NCBI RefSeq assembly: GCF_014805625.2
Contig: NW_023998646.1
Coordinates: 904,206 to 968,205, forward strand
Source of the DNA: Glossina fuscipes
Taxonomy: Eukaryota; Arthropoda; Insecta; Diptera; Glossinidae
Direction: 5' to 3'
DNA: 64,000 nucleotides
Below are positions 41,816 through 62,240 of the stretch, one piece after another. A program made the position numbers and the translations under genes. How positions within the stretch are numbered: the stretch's first letter is position 1; the number at the start of each line of letters is the position of its first letter. Under the pieces are notes generated by a model. It ran no database searches and was not told where the DNA came from. It saw only the letters and a list, made by a program, of their open reading frames with translations.

Positions 41816-44800
41816 GTGAGTAGCAAAAATGCATAAATTTATAGAAAATTTGAATACTAATCACGAGTGACGCCAAAATCGTCATTTCCATTTGACGCAC
41901 ATCTATTTGTCAAATGACTTGCGTAATCGATTCATTTCTTGATTTGGATTGAATATGTCATTAGCTGATTATAGCGAAACGGCATTTTAGGCATAAAAGC
42001 ATTCATAAGAAGCCATCGGTAACTTACCTTCACACACTGCGTCCAGTCAATTTTATATGGGTCACGAATCTCAATGAATATTAAAAAATTTGTGCAAATT
42101 TCAGTGCTTCTTCTTCTTCAGACTTCGAGAGCACAATTACTTTGTTTTCTACGTGTTAACAAGTACTTGCGGGTAAGGCACAACTATAGCTATTTTTCAT
42201 TAGTAGAGGGGTGTTGATAAATTTATTATTTAGCATGTTATAAGAAAACATTGCGAGCTTCAGTTTTGGAGATGTTCATGGTCGAGAAAAAATGGAAACA
42301 CACATTCACTTATTTACTTTGAGAACATTAAAGAAACAGGATCTTTAAAAAAAGACTCGAGACTTTATAATTCAATTAACTCTGTATTTTCATAAAAAAA
42401 TTTCAAGAGATGCCAGCGATAACTTCTTCCTCAATTAAAATAATGCACGAAAGTACAGCACGGTTAACATATCTATGATAAAAAAGAAGTGCCGAACTCC
42501 ACAAAACAGCACATAATACTTTCTTATTTCCCCTTTTGTCGTATGTGTGAAGCAAGGACAAACTCATATTCTTTTACTAGTGCGACAACTTCAGGACACT
42601 TCTAACTTTTTTATGAAACTATGAATTCGTATAAATAACAAGGTTCATGAGCACCTTTAAGATTATAATGATTCGTATAAAATAATTTTTGATATCGTTT
42701 CAGCTTCAGCAGAAAGTTGATAAAATTTTTGAAAATTGCTTGTGTGGTAACGCTAACATTCCTTGCCTTATGGTTGCCTTGGTTGACTTCTTTGGACTCT
42801 TTAATTTCTACTGCAAGTCGACTGTTCCCTTTATCCCGAGGAGTTTTTGAAGACAAAGTAGCTAATATTTGGTGTTCACTTAATGTTATTTATAAATTTA
42901 AGTGAGTGTTCATAAATTTAGATAAAAACTTTTTTGAGTATTAAATACTCTAACAAATTACATAGTTAAGGAAAAATCTGCGATTTTCAGCCGTTGCATA
43001 AGTTGTCATAACGGAAGCAAAAGGAAAACAGGACCGAAAGACTTAAAACTTTTACACAGTAGAGAAATTTTTACGAAGAAACGGACTTTCTCGCTCAACT
43101 TACTTTCAGAAAACGCTTAACTGCGAAACCATTTAATTTTTTCTTGAATAAGAAGAAATTAAAGTAATAAACGAAACAAACTCATAAACTTCCTAATTTT
43201 AAACCCACAATCTAAGTACACAGACGTTATAATAATAATTGCAAACTTCTATATAAACTTATAAAATTATTATATCACCTTATAAAAGATTCTGTAAAAG
43301 TAATGTAATTCCAGGAAATTATAGGCGCATGTATAATATATAATGACAACCTACATATAATTTCTCTATTCCAAATGTCAAACCTAGTGGCACGCTCCGA
43401 AGTTCTTTGTAGGATCTAAATCCTCACAAGAGCAATTACAATGCACTTACTCTGTTAATCCGAAAGATAAAACATGTAACATGCCTTCTTGATTTGTTGG
43501 AAACATTGGCGCTTATACATACTTAAACAATTTGCCAAATAGAGGAAAAGAAAATTTTTGGATTACCACTAACGACGTCCTAGCATATACCAATTAAGTT
43601 TGCTTGTTTTGGTTTGATAATGGTTTCATTTCGAAATATGCGCTAGGTTCTCAATTCATTTGCGTCTGTCAATAATCAGATCAACCGGTCTGCATTTATT
43701 AAATAATTTACATTTTTGAAATAATGGATATCGCAGAACCCTTACTAACCCAATAAAGTTTTATATTCTAATATCTTTGAAATGATTTTTATTTTTGATT
43801 TTAGAAACAAATTTGTCAACACGCAAATGGCGTTAATTTGTTTGGTAACAACATTATCTGCAGCTTTACCAACAAACTTGAACTTGTTTGCTTGTGGAAA
43901 AAAGGAAACGTTCCTTTATACCTTACAAAACACTGCAACTGCGTTTTTCTTATTTTCATTCCAGGTAATTTATACGGATATATAAGAATAGAAAACCTAT
44001 ATCTGCCTTAGGAGGAACTTCACATATCGCTATAGTAGATTTCAAATACGCGAGGACTTGTATTATACTCATCACCGAGTCATTTTCTCAAAACATCTGC
44101 AAAGCGCACACAATATATATAGTCACAATATATATAGTCTTGACCAGTATAAAATTCTGAATCGATTTAAGCACATCGGTCTGACCGTCTTTGTGTAATG
44201 TCTGGTGTAAAAATTCTCCTGGCCGAAAAAATGAAACTGTCCAAGGACACGCCTACGGTACCATGCAAACTGAAAACATCTCTGTATATATCTCTATTTT
44301 GTATTAAAATGAATATAAATAAGTGATAAAGTGCAATTAAACTATTTCTTAATTAATGTTATATTCATTTGTTTATATATACGAATTTTTCGCTTGGTGA
44401 TATACACTTTTAATGCACTTTTTACATACATTACTAGCAATAAGAATTAAAAAATGTATTATATTAATGCAAAAATAGTGGTCACTGCATCATAGTAGTA
44501 TATAGTGTTTGGACAACTTACGAAATCCTGCTGTTTGCTCCATATTTTAGTTTAATCGGTCATTGATGAGAGAGAGACACATATAACAAATTGTCGCCTT
44601 TAAAATGAAAAATTTACTGCCAGTACGACATGGAGTTAAGATTATAAAAGCATTCAAATACGTTTTTGAAGGCATTTCGCTCATATGAAAATTTCGTAAA
44701 AGCATTGAAAAATTCTTTGTTTTAATTAATTAAGCTAATTATTCTGTTATAGCAAAAAAAATCTAAGCAAAACTTTAAGCAAATAAGTTTTCGGTTTAAC

Positions 44801-45292
44801 AAACACATACCGGTCTAATCAATTTTTTTTCCATTTTTTTATTTGCAGGTACATGAAAAGTCTATTCTTTTAGTAGCTTTGCCATCGATATGTCTCTATG
44901 GATTTATGCCGTTTGCAGTTACTTGTTTTTTAAAAGTTTCCATTCTAAGCATTTTGCCGTTAATTATTAAAGATGGACTTACCATAGCGTACTTCTCTTT
45001 AGTAGTAGCATACAATGCAATATTGAACGCTTTCTTGGCTGAACAAGAAAGCGAAAGGCACATGTCAAACAATAGCTTACAGAGACTTAACAAAGTTTTG
45101 GACTTTCTAATATTAATCGCATCTCTAGCAGCTGTGTGGCTACCACCACCATCACATCTACCTCATCTGTGGGCAGTAATAATTTCTGTGATATGCTGTG
45201 GATTTTTTCTAATTTTCTTTATAATGGGCCATATAAACCAATTTAATTATTGGCCGAATATTGTTAAAATCATTCTAAATAAAAAAGTATGA
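41124..45292 (+). CDS. ALG6: ALG6, dolichyl-P-Glc:Man9GlcNAc2-PP-dolichol alpha-1,3-glucosyltransferase (gene span)
   Basis: Four exons (41124-41815, 42704-42901, 43805-43964, 44849-45292) join in phase to about 497 aa, the normal length. ALG6 adds the first glucose to the lipid-linked oligosaccharide in the endoplasmic reticulum lumen before N-glycosylation. LHSYSG, PPMYGDYEAQRHWQEIT, YWGLDYPPLTAYHSY and FQVHEKSILL are ALG6 hallmarks; YWGLDYPPLTAY separates it from ALG8. Many hydrophobic segments fit a polytopic GT-C enzyme. Translation may start at the ATG at 41124 or at the second Met, 11 codons on, which matches the usual N-terminus better. In Drosophila the ortholog is called garnysstan (recollection). 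The gene looks intact and is convergent with the kinase gene to its right. Confidence 0.94.
42704..42901 (+). CDS. ALG6: ALG6 exon 2
   Basis: Acceptor ATCGTTTCAG. Completes a Cys codon, then encodes FSRKLIKFL to NVIYKF and leaves AA of a Lys codon. Donor AA|GTGAGT. Confidence 0.92.
43805..43964 (+). CDS. ALG6: ALG6 exon 3
   Basis: Acceptor TTGATTTTAG, donor CAG|GTAATT. Encodes NKFVNTQMALICL to LFSFQ, ending in phase 0 just before VHEKSILL. Confidence 0.92.
44100..44260. repeat. Dispersed repeat fragment in ALG6 intron 3
   Basis: A stretch with ATATATATAGTCTTGACCAG, then ATCGATTTAAGCACATCGGTCTGACCGTC, resembles a commonly dispersed fly repeat and the piece at 47083-47210. Not coding. Confidence 0.55.
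44849..45292 (+). CDS. ALG6: ALG6 exon 4 (C-terminal)
   Basis: Acceptor TTTATTTGCAG, then VHEKSILLVALP and further membrane segments to TGA at 45290-45292: 147 residues, C-terminus NKKV. Confidence 0.94.
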   Translation, partial: VHEKSILLVALPSICLYGFMPFAVTCFLKVSILSILPLIIKDGLTIAYFSLVVAYNAILNAFLAEQESERHMSNNSLQRLNKVLDFLILIASLAAVWLPPPSHLPHLWAVIISVICCGFFLIFFIMGHINQFNYWPNIVKIILNKKV

Positions 45293-45659
45293 TATTATTA
45301 AAAAATTGTCCTTTTGCCATTGAAGAGAGCTTAAAATTAATTAGCGTGAGTGATAATAGGATTCTGGAGAAATTTGAAAATAAAATAATCAATCAAAAAT
45401 TTCCTAAATTATTGTATCAACATAAAATAGATTTGCAGCGGTAGGGCAAGGAAGAGCAAGACCGAGAGACCACATTTAAAAGCAAAATAAAGACGTAATA
45501 TTATTTTGTCTGAAAATACATAGAAAAAAATTTGAAAGAAAAAAAAAATTTTGTAAAGACAAATACTATTTTCGTACACAAAAAATTAGACATTAATAAA
45601 TATTTTTGTATAGTGAACATAACGTGATAGTATTTGGTAAGATCTTGGTAACCAACGTT

Positions 45660-45805
45660 TCATAAGCATAATCGAAGAGGTAAGAACCGCGACAACAGAG
45701 TGAGCTCCGTGGGTTCAAGTCTCAATTGCTGTGCACTTTCTTTGGTCGTAGTTATAGGGAGTTCCGTCCACTCCGGCAACCACTTTCTTATTTCTTTCTC
45801 TCTTT
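45660..45805 (+). mobile_element. tRNA-like SINE, second type
   Basis: Reads on the plus strand with an A-box-like segment (ATCGAAGAGGTAAGA) and a B box (GGGTTCAAGTC at 45712-45722), then TTTGGTCGTAGTTATAGGGAG. The minus strand at 49790-49915 has the same head and the TTTGGTCGTAG segment. A body different from the 5.7 and 8.4 kb copies suggests another subfamily. Confidence 0.6.
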
Positions 45806-47082
45806 GTTTTTTTTTCACTTCTTTCTGACCGTCGCCATATTACACATAAGGGGATAGCCCTTCAATGATTGTTCATATTAGAAAAAGCAACAAAAATTAT
45901 TTGGATATCGTTCCATATCAATATTTGACACCTTTTTCATTAGTTTATTGTCTATTGTATGCGAGTTCCCACAGACTTTCACACGATCTCTAACGCAAGT
46001 TGTACGTTACCATAGCGAACTGGTGACGCCAACTTTCATGTACAGCAATCAACCATCATATGCGAGTGCGCTCGACAAATTTTACTTTCTTGTTGTAATC
46101 GTTGCAATGTGAGCATTCCACCAAAATAGTGAGACATTTGAAAAGCAAACAATTTTAAATAGATAGCTTACGTTGATCATAAAACATCTATGTTTTATGG
46201 AATATCTAACGTATATTTCTATTTATTTCATGAAATATCCTATGCGTATCCCCCTTGCGCCGGTAAAAACATTAGGCAGAGGTGGCTGACATTAATTTAC
46301 ATAAAACATAAATATAATTTAACAAAAGCAGCAGCTTTGACATCTAGAATCTCAAAATATTCCCAGCGATTTCCAGTCCGGCTTTAAAAGCCATAAATTG
46401 GCTCATGACTGTATCTTTCTACGGTCTAACCTACCAATGGTCAAATTTTGGTCGCCTGCTTCCTAAGTATCCCAACAGTTTCTGACTCCAAAATCTGTCC
46501 AACATCCTCTGCAGATTCTGCAATCTTGTATATGAACCTTTTCATTTAAGAACCTCTTACTTAACAACAACGACGTCAACAAGTCTAAAACGTTCTTGAC
46601 GAGTACCGCTCAAGTTACTATATCAAGTTGCTGTCAAAATATCAAAAGAAAAGTCAATCTCTTTGTAGTGTGGTTGAGAAATCTGGCAGCGATACAAAGA
46701 ACGAAATGAGGCATTTCTACGACTCAACATAAATGAGTTACTTTGATAAGGACTTTTATGTGACGTCACGCCATTGGTGATCCCGATAGGTTTAAATTAA
46801 TTATAATTTGTTTTTGTAAATGCACCGGGGCTAGGCGCGAAGGTTCATCCGTCACTATCAGGCAAATGCATTTTAAGAAAAACAAGAAATACATTTAAAA
46901 TGCGATCTTAAAGAAAATGAAAGCTACAATTTGCTGAGATGTTGTTGCAAGTCAGATGTTGAAATTTGACATAAATAACCGTTGTTTGGGCGGTCATACA
47001 TTACTCATATAAAAATGAAGAAAATTGGCATTGCTTACCCATTAAATATCAAGGCTTTCCGAAGTTTTTGATCCGAACCTTT
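45806..47082. other. Spacer between convergent ALG6 and basket
   Basis: No gene recognised. The palindrome TGACGTCA at 46761-46768 is a CRE/ATF-type site by sequence, but it lies at the 3' ends of both genes. The open stretch at 46190-46387 is unrecognised. Confidence 0.45.
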
Positions 47083-47400
47083 GTAAAGCCCAGAAGAAGG
47101 CTTCAGTGATCTGTTAAGTATATATATCCTTGACCAGTGTCATTTTCGGAATCCACTCAAAAATTAAACTATCGACTTCAAATTGGGGTTAAACTACAAA
47201 AATGGTCCACATCGGTCGGTGCAGCCTTAATTGAAGGTTGCTGCAATTTTTGCCCATTGCTCATAAAGCACAACAGACACAACAGAACATAGAGTATAGA
47301 AATTTATTTTTTCCTTTTTTTTCTAGTCTTTTCGAGGTATTTGGTGGTGGGTATAAAGGATTAACTCGGATATAAATTTCTTACGTGTTAACAGCGGGTT
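47083..47400. repeat. Dispersed repeat, related to 44100 and 54600
   Basis: Begins like the TTTGTAAAGCCCAGAAGAAG...TATATATATCCTTGACCAGTGTC layout of a common fly repeat. It continues with a CTCATAAAGCACAACA block, then GGGTATAAAGGATT...CGGATATAAATTTCTTA, both also seen at 54640-54790. Confidence 0.6.
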
Positions 47401-47579
47401 TATTTGTAATGCTCAGCTTTCTTAGTATGCGAAATTTTTTCGAATAATGACTAATTTATGGCCGGTTTTAAAGATAATTTTTGATATAGAATGCCTTTAT
47501 TGTTCTTATATTTTTATATACATTAAAAGTTGCATAAAAGCTTTAGTATGCCATATTCGTTACACTGAAAAAAATGTTT

Positions 47580-55909
<8,330 letters not shown>

Positions 55910-56170
55910 ACTGTGGTTGTGTCCTTTTACCATTTTCAATATTAGTCTACGCGCAAAAACTACCAATATTTTAGCTAAATTTAAAGATGTTGTCTTAATT
56001 TTAGTGGCCAGGAGAATATCTACCAATACGTTCATACTGACGAGCAGGCACGCATAGTTCGAGTGAAGTTTCCATATTGATCAAGAATATCTTTGGTTTT
56101 TTTAGACATTGTAGCCTCTTTCTAATCGACGCTTCAAGCGTCTTAATAAACTGAATACGACTTTAATCTT
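55910..56170. repeat. Dispersed repeat family A, diverged copy
   Basis: CCATTTTCAATA, AATTT..AG...GGCCAGGAGAAT, then TTGATCAAGAATAT and AACTGAATACGACTTTAATC keep the family order with many substitutions. Confidence 0.5.
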
Positions 56171-58999
56171 CGTTACAACATATAAAAACGTACACAATAA
56201 GATTGTCTTAATAACTTTTAAATTGACCATTTCATTTTAGAAAACTATGGTACAAATCTTTCCATCTGCAATGTTAAGCAGGACAAATACAGCAAATTAA
56301 GCTTCTTAACTTTTAAAGGAATTACACAACTTAAAACAGTCGTACTAATTTGACAAATGACACCTTATAATTTAAGGGCGAATCTACTTTTTAAAAATTA
56401 ATCCTGGAATCACCATAATGTCCGAAAGTCAATACTCCCATAAATTATGCTGCACTTTTTTAATGTCTGAAATCGAATCGAAAGTAAACCCTAACGCACC
56501 AAATAATTTCGAGAAGTGTTCACATAGTTTCGCGAACCGACTCTCCTTTTCATGTTTATCAAAAATCAGACTAAACACACAAAAATTTATGAATGCTTTA
56601 AGCAAGTTTCAAAAATATGAGTGCCCTAAGTCTGTTGTTTGAGAATTATTATTCAACTCTAGCTATTAAATTTATAAATCGTTCTTTTGACATACAAAAA
56701 GCATTTCTTGCAAATTGCTTAGTTGCCATTCATATAAGCTCCAAAAATTTTGGATAATTGAACGCGTCTATATAAGCACAGTTTAAATTTATGCACTTAC
56801 ATCGGTTACGTTCATAATTCCTACAATTTATCCACTTGTGCTGTGGATAAAATTATATTTAAATCTATTGTTTTCTAGAATTCCGGCAATATTTAGGTAG
56901 ACAAATTTATTTATTAGTGAATATGTGTATTTACACAAAATTTTTTTCGCAAAGAAAAATCCCACTTTGTTTTGGATGAATGTTTATACAAACAGAAACT
57001 ATATCAAAAATCAATACACTTAGGTAACGCGTTATCCTAAAGAAAAAATTAAATGTATGATCAAAAAAAATAATGCCGACTGTATTGTCGTACAGGAAAA
57101 AACACACATACGTGCATATATATAAACCATATTGAACACTGGCGCATTGAAGCGCATTGACTCTTACATAAAAATTAACTTCAGAAATTTCACACATGAT
57201 ATTTTTTGTGTTGTATATTCTTGAGTGTCAAATCGAAATGCTTATTCATATATATGCTGCAATATAATTTTTGGTTTACGATTGTGTTGCCTAAAATATT
57301 ATCACATACATACATTCATATATGCACCTTACAAAAAATCGATAGAGAAATAAAACATACGACGTCAGAAGTCGATTAAGCAAGAATATGTTTTATTATT
57401 AAAACATGCTTTCACAAATAAATGGCAGCACCGAAAATTTTAAATAAAAACGTCATGATTAAATTTTTAGTACTTTTCTCGAATTTTATATTTTATATTA
57501 TTCATAAAAATTTTATTTTCTTAATGTGTCTCTATTACTTTTCTCGGATTTTATACTATTCATATACTAAAAATCGTTTTATTTTGTCTCTATTGTTGGA
57601 AAACGCGATTACCCCGTAGCCATATTAGTTAAAAAATAGAAAGAAATGAAAATACACGCAAGGTGGCAATGTAAAACAATACCAAGGTATATAACGAAAT
57701 CTTGCCTTTTTTCATAAAACAAATGTTCTCCGGGTTCCCATCATTGGAAACTAATTTCAACATTTTCCTAGCACATGGTATATTAAGTTTGTGCGGACTT
57801 ATGTAATACTCAGAAGCGCTTAATATAGACACACCTATTATTACACCGATCAATTCAGGATCATTCTCTAAATCGATCGACGTGTTCCGTATTCTATTTG
57901 GACCGGTTGCGGCAATTTCTGAACCACCTCTCATATAACGTGAACTAAAGTTCATACGACAAAAAGGTCCAATTTTCAGTGCTTCATAATGAAGATTAGA
58001 TCATAATAGTAATTCAGGATGAAAAATTAACAGATTTTTTGGACCATCTCAGTCTACTTTTTCGATTCTGCCTACGTAAGGATAAACTTGTACTAGGTTG
58101 CTTGAAAAATACGCGTTTATATAGAAACAGGATATAATTTGTGTGCTCTATAATAAAAATAAGAACTGTTGTGTGACTATAATGTTCTTACTTTTTTTCA
58201 CCATAAAATATTAAATATTAAGCCTTTCACTGAATCGATTACTACTCATGAGATATCTTATATGGAGTCGGGCCAAGTAATAGACCCATGTGGTTCAAAT
58301 TATGTGCTGCCGATTTAGATAATACTTAAGGTTAAAGGCTCAACCCAGTTATGGTTAAAGCTATAAAATTAATTTATGCGCTTAGCAACAAGCAAAAAGA
58401 AAATCATATACTCATCTAGCCATTACACGTCTTCAGCTAACATACATCAACTACAATTGCACTACGTGAACAATTAACTAATTACAGCGGACATGCCAAA
58501 GCTTAGCAAAAACACAATATATTGTCTGGTCCAAGCGTCACAACACAACAATGACTATCGGCTTTTTAGGATTACATAGGCACAACAGCTGTTAAATACA
58601 CTCTCATCTTTGTCAAATCATAACCGTCAATTAATTATCACGTAACTATTGATTGTTCAACGAATCGAAAAGAAAAAATTAAGAAGGTTAAATTTGTGAA
58701 AGGTAAATAAAGTATTATTAAAAGTTAATAAATAATCGTTTTGTTTTAATCAGTATATACATATTAGGCAGAGTGCTTCGAAACATCATATTATAGCGGT
58801 GCTTTAAGGACGGCATGCATACCGCGGTGGTCCGTTCTGTTTGAAGATGAATTAAGTAATATAAAAAAACTTTCTACTCAATTTCATTAATAAGGTATTC
58901 CATAATTGAAATAAATATATGCGTACATATAATGCGTAAATAATATACAAATAAAAATAAAAAAAAATGAAATTAAAAAAATAGAGTGGAAACATGAAA
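56171..58999. other. Unassigned DNA
   Basis: No gene recognised. The minus-strand open stretch 57629-57955 (108 codons, with EYYISPHKLNIPCARK) is the best unexplained frame. A 30-base piece at 57657-57690 recurs at 59567-59595, so it may be part of a repeat. Confidence 0.4.
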
Positions 59000-59297
59000 G
59001 ATTTAATAAAGTTATCACCCTCGAAATCACTTGAGATCTGGCGGAAGAGAAAATCGAGCTTTTTCCTTTTGAGCTTTATTACCTTGACGTTGAACGACCG
59101 ATTCTCGATTTTCTCCCTTAATGATTGGTTTTGCTCGCTTAATAATTCTCGGATGGTTTTTTAAAAGCTTTCTCCATCGATTCATTATCGATTTGCTTCG
59201 ACAGCAAATCGCGTGTGTCAAATGACGCGTTGTCTCCTTCGCCTTCACTGTGCCCGCTCCGCTTCTTAGCTGGTGTTAGCATAACGTCCTCAGACAT
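59000..59297 (-). pseudogene. Frameshifted short gene or ORF1-like fragment, unrecognised
   Basis: From the ATG at 59297 one frame reads MSEDVMLTPAKKRSGHSEG and ends at a TAA near 59140. A shift of frame there gives an immediate continuation, ELLSEQNQSLREKIENRS, then a Lys-rich stretch, ending in AT-rich DNA. The two parts look like one acidic-to-coiled-coil protein with a one- or two-base lesion. LTPAKKR resembles the start of chromatin or LINE ORF1 proteins. I do not know the family. Confidence 0.45.
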
Positions 59298-60209
59298 TAC
59301 GTCTATTATATTATTACACAGAAGCTTCTAAACACAAAGCAATTAAAAACAAGCAGAAAATTGCACACTAAAAGTTTACTTAATCTATTGACGCAGAGCA
59401 AAGCCACCAGTGTACCACCATGCACTAAATATCTCAAAAGTTTCACATTTCATCTTAATGAATTTAAATGCATTCATCTTATAGAATTAGCTACACGAGT
59501 AAAAATAAAGCCTACATTTAGCTGAAATAGATCGAAATGAAAAACAAATGACAATACATACAAGGTGGCAATGTAAAATAATACCACTACATGATAGAAT
59601 CGAATCTACATTATGAAACATTGGTAAACATGTCAAAATTAAGCAGAGTTAAACATCAAAACATTATTAAAGCTTATTAAACATCATTAAGCATTATTAA
59701 ACACTATGAACTATGTCAAAAGTAAGCAGAGTTAAATATGAAAACTTCAACTGTACATATTTTTGGGGCTTCTTCATTTTATAAAACTAAAATGTCAGTT
59801 TTGCTTTTTACTTCCTGTGAAATTTCTGTTATTACGAAAAACATTTTTTGTATTAAATCAATAAGAAAATTTAAACTGAAAAAATTTATGTATTGGAAAT
59901 AAAATATGAGCAAACAGCTTGACGATCCTGCCTGTGAACAAATCAGTGGAAAACAGCAAATATGTGTGTATTCATCTTCGAAAATAATTGAGTGAAACAT
60001 ATTTAAATATTGCTGAACGGAAATCAAATTCAAAAACCAGCAGAAGAATAGTTAGATTTATTTCTATATAGTAAACAAGATTTGAAAATAACATAATCAA
60101 TGATACACATCGTCAATTATTACAAACAGTAACGTGTAAAGGAAGAGGTCGCCTTGTATCCAGTGGAAAATAAAGAAAGAACAGCATTCACCCACACAAA
60201 CAAATACAA
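59298..60209. other. Unassigned DNA
   Basis: No gene recognised. 59640-59720 has short direct repeats around ATTAAACAT/ACATTATTAA. Confidence 0.4.
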
Positions 60210-61850
60210 CAAATTTAGACTGTCTTAAGAGGGACACATTCCATCAGCGAGAGTAAGACTGAGGACAGGAGGCAGAAAGCCGTCTGAATTTTACAGGATA
60301 CTCCAACTTCTCTCCGCTTCAAATCTTTCAGCTGACGTATTAAAAAAACTCTGGTTTACAAGGTTGCCAAAAAATTTAAATGCTATGTTGGCCAGTTCAG
60401 ATCATTTGCTTACTGAGGGGTTAACAAAGATTGCCGACAATATTTGGGAAGTAAACCAAGAGAATGAAATTGCGTCACTTTCACACAACAGCAACATTCT
60501 GCAAACATTCCAAAACTTTACAACAATCACAACACTATGCAAGAATTTGCACAAGTTACGTTTGCAGCGTAATGTTTGCTATAAAGAAACGGAATATCTA
60601 TAGGGAATATCTTAATCATAGATAATCCCGCGCTCCTTGTAAAAACATGTCGATTTAGGTCGTCCTCGCGACATCTGCTAAGAACAATCCGGACTTGCTT
60701 TGCAAGTACCATTACCGTTTCGGAATTGTGATCGTTTAGAGATTGTGAAAAACGTTTCAATCCCGTTGTGTCGACGACGCGCAAGAGGATTCACCTCTGT
60801 TAACGTCATCTCTTCATCCGCGATAAAAATTGGCATATAACATTTTTTTTTAATAGCGGTGCGGAAGTTTCCGTACTTCCGGCGAATAGGTTTGATTACA
60901 ACGTGGCGTCTGATATTATTTTAGCTGCAGATCATAAAACAAATATTAAACATAACGGGAAAAGTGATATAATATCTACGTAGAAATGTACTTTTTATAT
61001 TTATTATAGTTGATATTCCCAAAGCTAGCATTGGAGCTGATTTTTTAGGGAAATTTGGTCTACTAATTGATGTTAAACCAAAACAATAAGTTGATCCATT
61101 AAAAAGTTTGTCAATAAATGGACTCACTGTTCAATGCAACATTCCATCTTCCAAACTTTTCGGAGTAGAAAATCTATGTGCTAGATTACTCAAAGAATTT
61201 ACGAGTTTAACGCAAGAACCTGACTCTTCCAGTCCAACCGACCACACCATTGTCTACAGATTGATAAGTAGAACCCTACGTCCATTTTCCAAGCCCAGAC
61301 GTCTTGATCCTATTGAAAATAATTTAGCCAAGGCCGAATTCGAGTTTTTAGTCCAATCCGGTACTTGCAGACTGCCTCATTCATCAACAGTCTCGCCTTT
61401 ACATCTGGTAGCCAAGAAGAGCCCTAATGATTAGCACCCTCGTTGTGATTACAGACGTCTAAATGTAATAACAGTTCCAGATAAGTGTCCACTTCCAGAT
61501 TCCGATGGTAGGAGGAGATATATTTAAAACGACAATCATTACCCCATATGGAATGTAAGAATTCGTACGTAAGTCTTTTGGACCTAGAAATTCTTCGCAA
61601 ACATTTCAAAGGTTAGTAAATGAAGTATTTGATGGATTACATTTCGTAGTTTAGTAGTGACGGAGACGAACATCTAAAACACCTCAGAATCGTGCTCGCA
61701 AGGTTAGAAAAGCCTACTAAATGCATTTTTGGCATAAGTGACAAAGACTTGCTTGGACACAACATATCTGCAACAGGTCTACATTCGTCTGAAGAGTAAA
61801 TCACAGCTATTCGTATGTTCGAAAAACCATATATGTATGATAAAATATGA
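60210..61850 (+). pseudogene. Ty3/gypsy retrotransposon remnant
   Basis: Pieces occur in the order gag, protease, reverse transcriptase. Gag-like 60240-60480 has GGRKPSEFYRILQLL and LWFTRLPKNLNAML. A protease core near 60860-60890 reads NSGAEVSVLPA, followed by GADFLGKFGLLIDVK (61030-61075). The reverse-transcriptase entry reads FSKPRRLDPIENNLAKAEFE (61288-61344), then SPLHLVAKKSP, CDYRRLNVITVPD, and FGPRNSSQTFQRLVNEVF (61579-61632). Stops at 61087, 61432 and later and several frameshifts make it dead. The PRRLDP and AKAEFEF style fits a CsRn1-like clade (recollection). LTRs not found. Confidence 0.8.
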
Positions 61851-62066
61851 GGAAATAGCGACAGTTGGTGACTTAAAGTATTTATAAACGTCAGCTTTGC
61901 TTCTTCTTTATTGTCATAGATTTTTCTCTAGATTTTTTAAAAATAAACGTGAACGAATGATTTTTAATAATTAAAAATGAACGGATATTGAGTCAACCTT
62001 ACTGTAGGTGGCAATAGGCTATTACCTAGGCGCAGAGTGTCGCAGGATCTCAAAAAATTCGAAAGA

Positions 62067-62200
62067 GTCTGTATAACACGTTGGAAAATATTAGAGATCG
62101 ATTTGGCAAAGAACTAAGACGGGTGCAGGAAAATCCCACCAATTGGGATTTGTTTTCTTATTTGCTTTTTCTAAATGACCGTTATAAACAAGGATATTAA
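62067..62200 (+). pseudogene. MADF-domain fragment with a frameshift
   Basis: Reads VCITRWK, then after one missing A (near 62087) NIRDRFGKELRRVQENPTN to a stop at 62198-62200. CxxRWKNIRDRFxKELR is the core of the MADF (Myb/SANT-like) DNA-binding domain. No start or other half is seen within the preceding bases. It could come from a MADF-BESS gene or from a transposon that carries one. Confidence 0.6.
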
Positions 62201-62240
62201 ACATTATCATGGCATCTTTCAAAAATATACATGATAATAA

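Noticed and set aside
46761..46768. CRE/ATF palindrome TGACGTCA
   Set aside because: It lies between the 3' ends of ALG6 and basket and an 8-mer is likely by chance in 64 kb.
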